Shown piece by piece: positions 4,662-5,939 of a stretch of DNA of 5,939 bases; within the stretch, counting starts at the first letter, position 1; each line of letters starts with the position of its first letter. A program made the position numbers and the translations under genes. The notes beneath the pieces were generated by a model that was given only the letters and a program-made list of their open reading frames with translations, was not told where the DNA came from and made no database searches. The DNA is from Chloroflexota bacterium (GTDB lineage: Bacteria; Chloroflexota; Anaerolineae; Fen-1058), in the NCBI GenBank assembly GCA_016219235.1, contig JACRBO010000516.1, forward strand, positions 1-5,939, given 5' to 3'.

Positions 4662-5840
4662 ATGTCGAAGACACCTCCCTCCCGCCACGTGCAGATTCCG
4701 AAGGAACCGCAGTCGCGCAAGCATCTGTCACGCCTTGAGCGTGAAGCTCAACAAAGCCGCACCATACTGTTGATCGTCGGCGGCGTGATTGCCCTGCTGG
4801 TGCTCATTGTGGGCTTTGGTTTCTTGCGCGAAAACGTGTTGATTTTGAATGAGCCGGTGGCTAACGTCAACGGCGAACAGATTATCACGCGCGATTTTCA
4901 GAATCGCGTCCGGCTGGCGCGGCTGACCCTGCAGCAGCAGGTGCAGCGTGCAGTCGCGCTCGGCGATCAGCAGTCGGCCCAGCAGTATCAATCGCAGCTG
5001 GATGATGCCAGCGGCCTGGGCGCGCAAGTGCTAAGCGGCATGGTCGATGAAGTATTGCTGAAGCAGGCCGCGCCCGAGTTCGGCGTGACGGTGCAGCCCG
5101 ATGAGGTGCAGGTCTACCTTGAAGAAGATTTGGGCTATCTGCGCAATCCGCCGACGCCTGCGCCCACGCGCACCCCGGCCCCGACGCCGACGGTGACTGA
5201 GCCGATTACGCAGACCCCGACGCCGACCAGCACCCCATTCCCGACGGCCACGCCGATCACGAAAGAGGGCTTTGACTCGCTTTATCAAGAGCAGCTGAGC
5301 GTGTTGTCTTCGGCCGGGTTGACGGATGCCGACTATCGCAAGATCGTCGAGCTGCGCTTGATCGGTGAGAGGGTCAACCAGGCCATCGCCTCGACCGTGC
5401 CGACGATTACCGAGCAGATCAAGTTCAAGTACATTCGTGTCGATCTCACGGATGTGTTCACGCTGACAGCCTCAGTCAACGCCGATGGGTTCGATGCCGT
5501 CTATCAAGCGGTGGTGTCGAACACCTACCCGATCACGACCGTCATCGCGTCTGAGACGTTTGACTGGGTGCCAAAAGACGAAATCTCGGCCACGACCGAG
5601 TTTGGCCCGACGATTGCCGAGACCTTGTTCATGACACCCATCAGTGAGACCGCGCTGTTCAACAGCAACGCGGCCGGCACGGCGGGGTATGTGATCTTCG
5701 TTCAGGACCGGGCGGTGCAGCCCATCAGCGCGAGCTTTATGAGCAGCCGCCAGCAGCAGGCGCAGGAAGCGTGGCTGGAAGCGCGCCGCAATCCGGTTTT
5801 CTTCCTGACGTGGCAGGACCGCGTGCCAACCAAGCCGTAA
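4662..5840 (+). CDS. Membrane-anchored SurA-like chaperone with degenerate parvulin-like domain
   Basis: This 392-residue protein probably acts on the outer face of the cytoplasmic membrane in folding of exported proteins. Seen in order: a basic cytoplasmic N-terminus (1-33), one hydrophobic span (about 34-56, no lipobox), a SurA-N-like helical domain (about 64-160, with VNGEQIITRDFQNRV at 69-83 and MVDEVLLKQ at 127-135), a Pro/Thr-rich spacer (163-200), more SurA-N-like helix (200-245), a region resembling parvulin rotamase in order (about 250-350, with FDWVP at 300-304 and GYVIF at 342-346), and a C-terminal helix ending near WQDRVP. Histidines expected in active parvulins are missing, so catalysis is doubtful. 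ATG at 4662 is preferred over TTG at 4626, which would overlap rpsR. No strong Shine-Dalgarno is visible; coupling to rpsR translation, 13 bases away, is plausible. It is the last gene of the operon. Family is likely; function is inferred. Confidence 0.8.
   Translation: MSKTPPSRHVQIPKEPQSRKHLSRLEREAQQSRTILLIVGGVIALLVLIVGFGFLRENVLILNEPVANVNGEQIITRDFQNRVRLARLTLQQQVQRAVALGDQQSAQQYQSQLDDASGLGAQVLSGMVDEVLLKQAAPEFGVTVQPDEVQVYLEEDLGYLRNPPTPAPTRTPAPTPTVTEPITQTPTPTSTPFPTATPITKEGFDSLYQEQLSVLSSAGLTDADYRKIVELRLIGERVNQAIASTVPTITEQIKFKYIRVDLTDVFTLTASVNADGFDAVYQAVVSNTYPITTVIASETFDWVPKDEISATTEFGPTIAETLFMTPISETALFNSNAAGTAGYVIFVQDRAVQPISASFMSSRQQQAQEAWLEARRNPVFFLTWQDRVPTKP
5148..5258 (+). repeat. Pro/Thr-rich low-complexity spacer inside the SurA-like gene
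   Basis: Codons 163-199 of the SurA-like protein encode PT-type repeats; Pro and Thr make up 27 of residues 163-200. At DNA level the repeat CCCCGACGCCGAC occurs twice, at 5179-5191 and 5215-5227, 36 bases apart and in frame. The spacer separates two helical parts of the chaperone domain and should be an extended, flexible extracytoplasmic linker. Such repeats can expand or contract by slippage, so its length may vary among relatives. Confidence 0.8.
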
Positions 5841-5859
5841 ATATCGTACTGTAAACAGT

Positions 5860-5897
5860 CGCGGGGCTGATCGATCTTCGATCAGCCCCGCGTTTTT
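5860..5897 (+). terminator. Strong intrinsic terminator of the rpsF-ssb-rpsR-surA-like operon
   Basis: A perfect 15-bp inverted repeat (5860-5874 with 5878-5892) closes a 3-base TCT loop and is followed at once by TTTTT (5893-5897). It starts 20 bases after the stop codon of the SurA-like gene and is the clearest terminator in the window, marking the end of the plus-strand unit. Confidence 0.95.
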
Positions 5898-5939
5898 GTT
5901 GCATCGGTAGATTCTCGCGAGAGGGTAAAAACGAGCAGA
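5898..5939. other. Downstream tail with a 10-bp palindrome
   Basis: The last 42 bases after the terminator contain TCTCGCGAGA (5913-5922), a perfect palindrome, followed by GGGTAAAAACGAG. This may belong to the upstream region of the next gene, but nothing further is visible before the window ends. Confidence 0.2.

Overview
The window looks like core chromosomal DNA of a Chloroflexota-type bacterium. I infer this from three things. The primary sigma factor is of group 1 type. An rpsF-ssb-rpsR cluster is followed directly by a membrane-anchored SurA-like protein with a long Pro/Thr-rich spacer, a protein style I associate with Anaerolineae-like genomes. The S18 is of the zinc-binding (Cys-containing) type. 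The assignment is inference and no species can be named. Coding DNA is GC-rich, with a markedly AT-rich patch around 3130-3205.

Layout. On the minus strand, 13-1644 encodes a soluble GAF-PAS-HisKA-HATPase sensor kinase and 1745-2983 encodes RpoD, which starts at a TTG codon. An intrinsic terminator (1707-1736) separates them. RpoD is read from a good sigma-70-type promoter (3134-3163), through a leader of about 140 nt that contains an attenuator-like hairpin (3034-3075). On the plus strand, a second good promoter (3413-3441, extended -10) drives rpsF (3539-3835), ssb (3858-4253), rpsR (4316-4648) and the SurA-like gene (4662-5840). A very strong intrinsic terminator closes the unit at 5860-5897. 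The two transcription units are head to head across 555 non-coding bases (2984-3538).

How the genes fit together. The divergent pair places the housekeeping sigma factor next to a translation/replication operon, and both promoters are of the class RpoD itself reads. S6 and S18 bind each other and 16S rRNA in the 30S platform. The rpsF leader contains two stable hairpins with CCG triplets that could be an S6:S18 autoregulatory site. SSB serves replication and repair. The last gene, in the place where rplI often lies, encodes a single-span membrane protein with a SurA-type chaperone domain and a degenerate parvulin-like domain. The kinase has no response regulator partner in the window.

I see no mobile element, CRISPR array, tRNA or rRNA gene. 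The least explained parts are the 3205-3412 non-coding block, the operator-like repeats upstream of rpoD, and the two leader structures.
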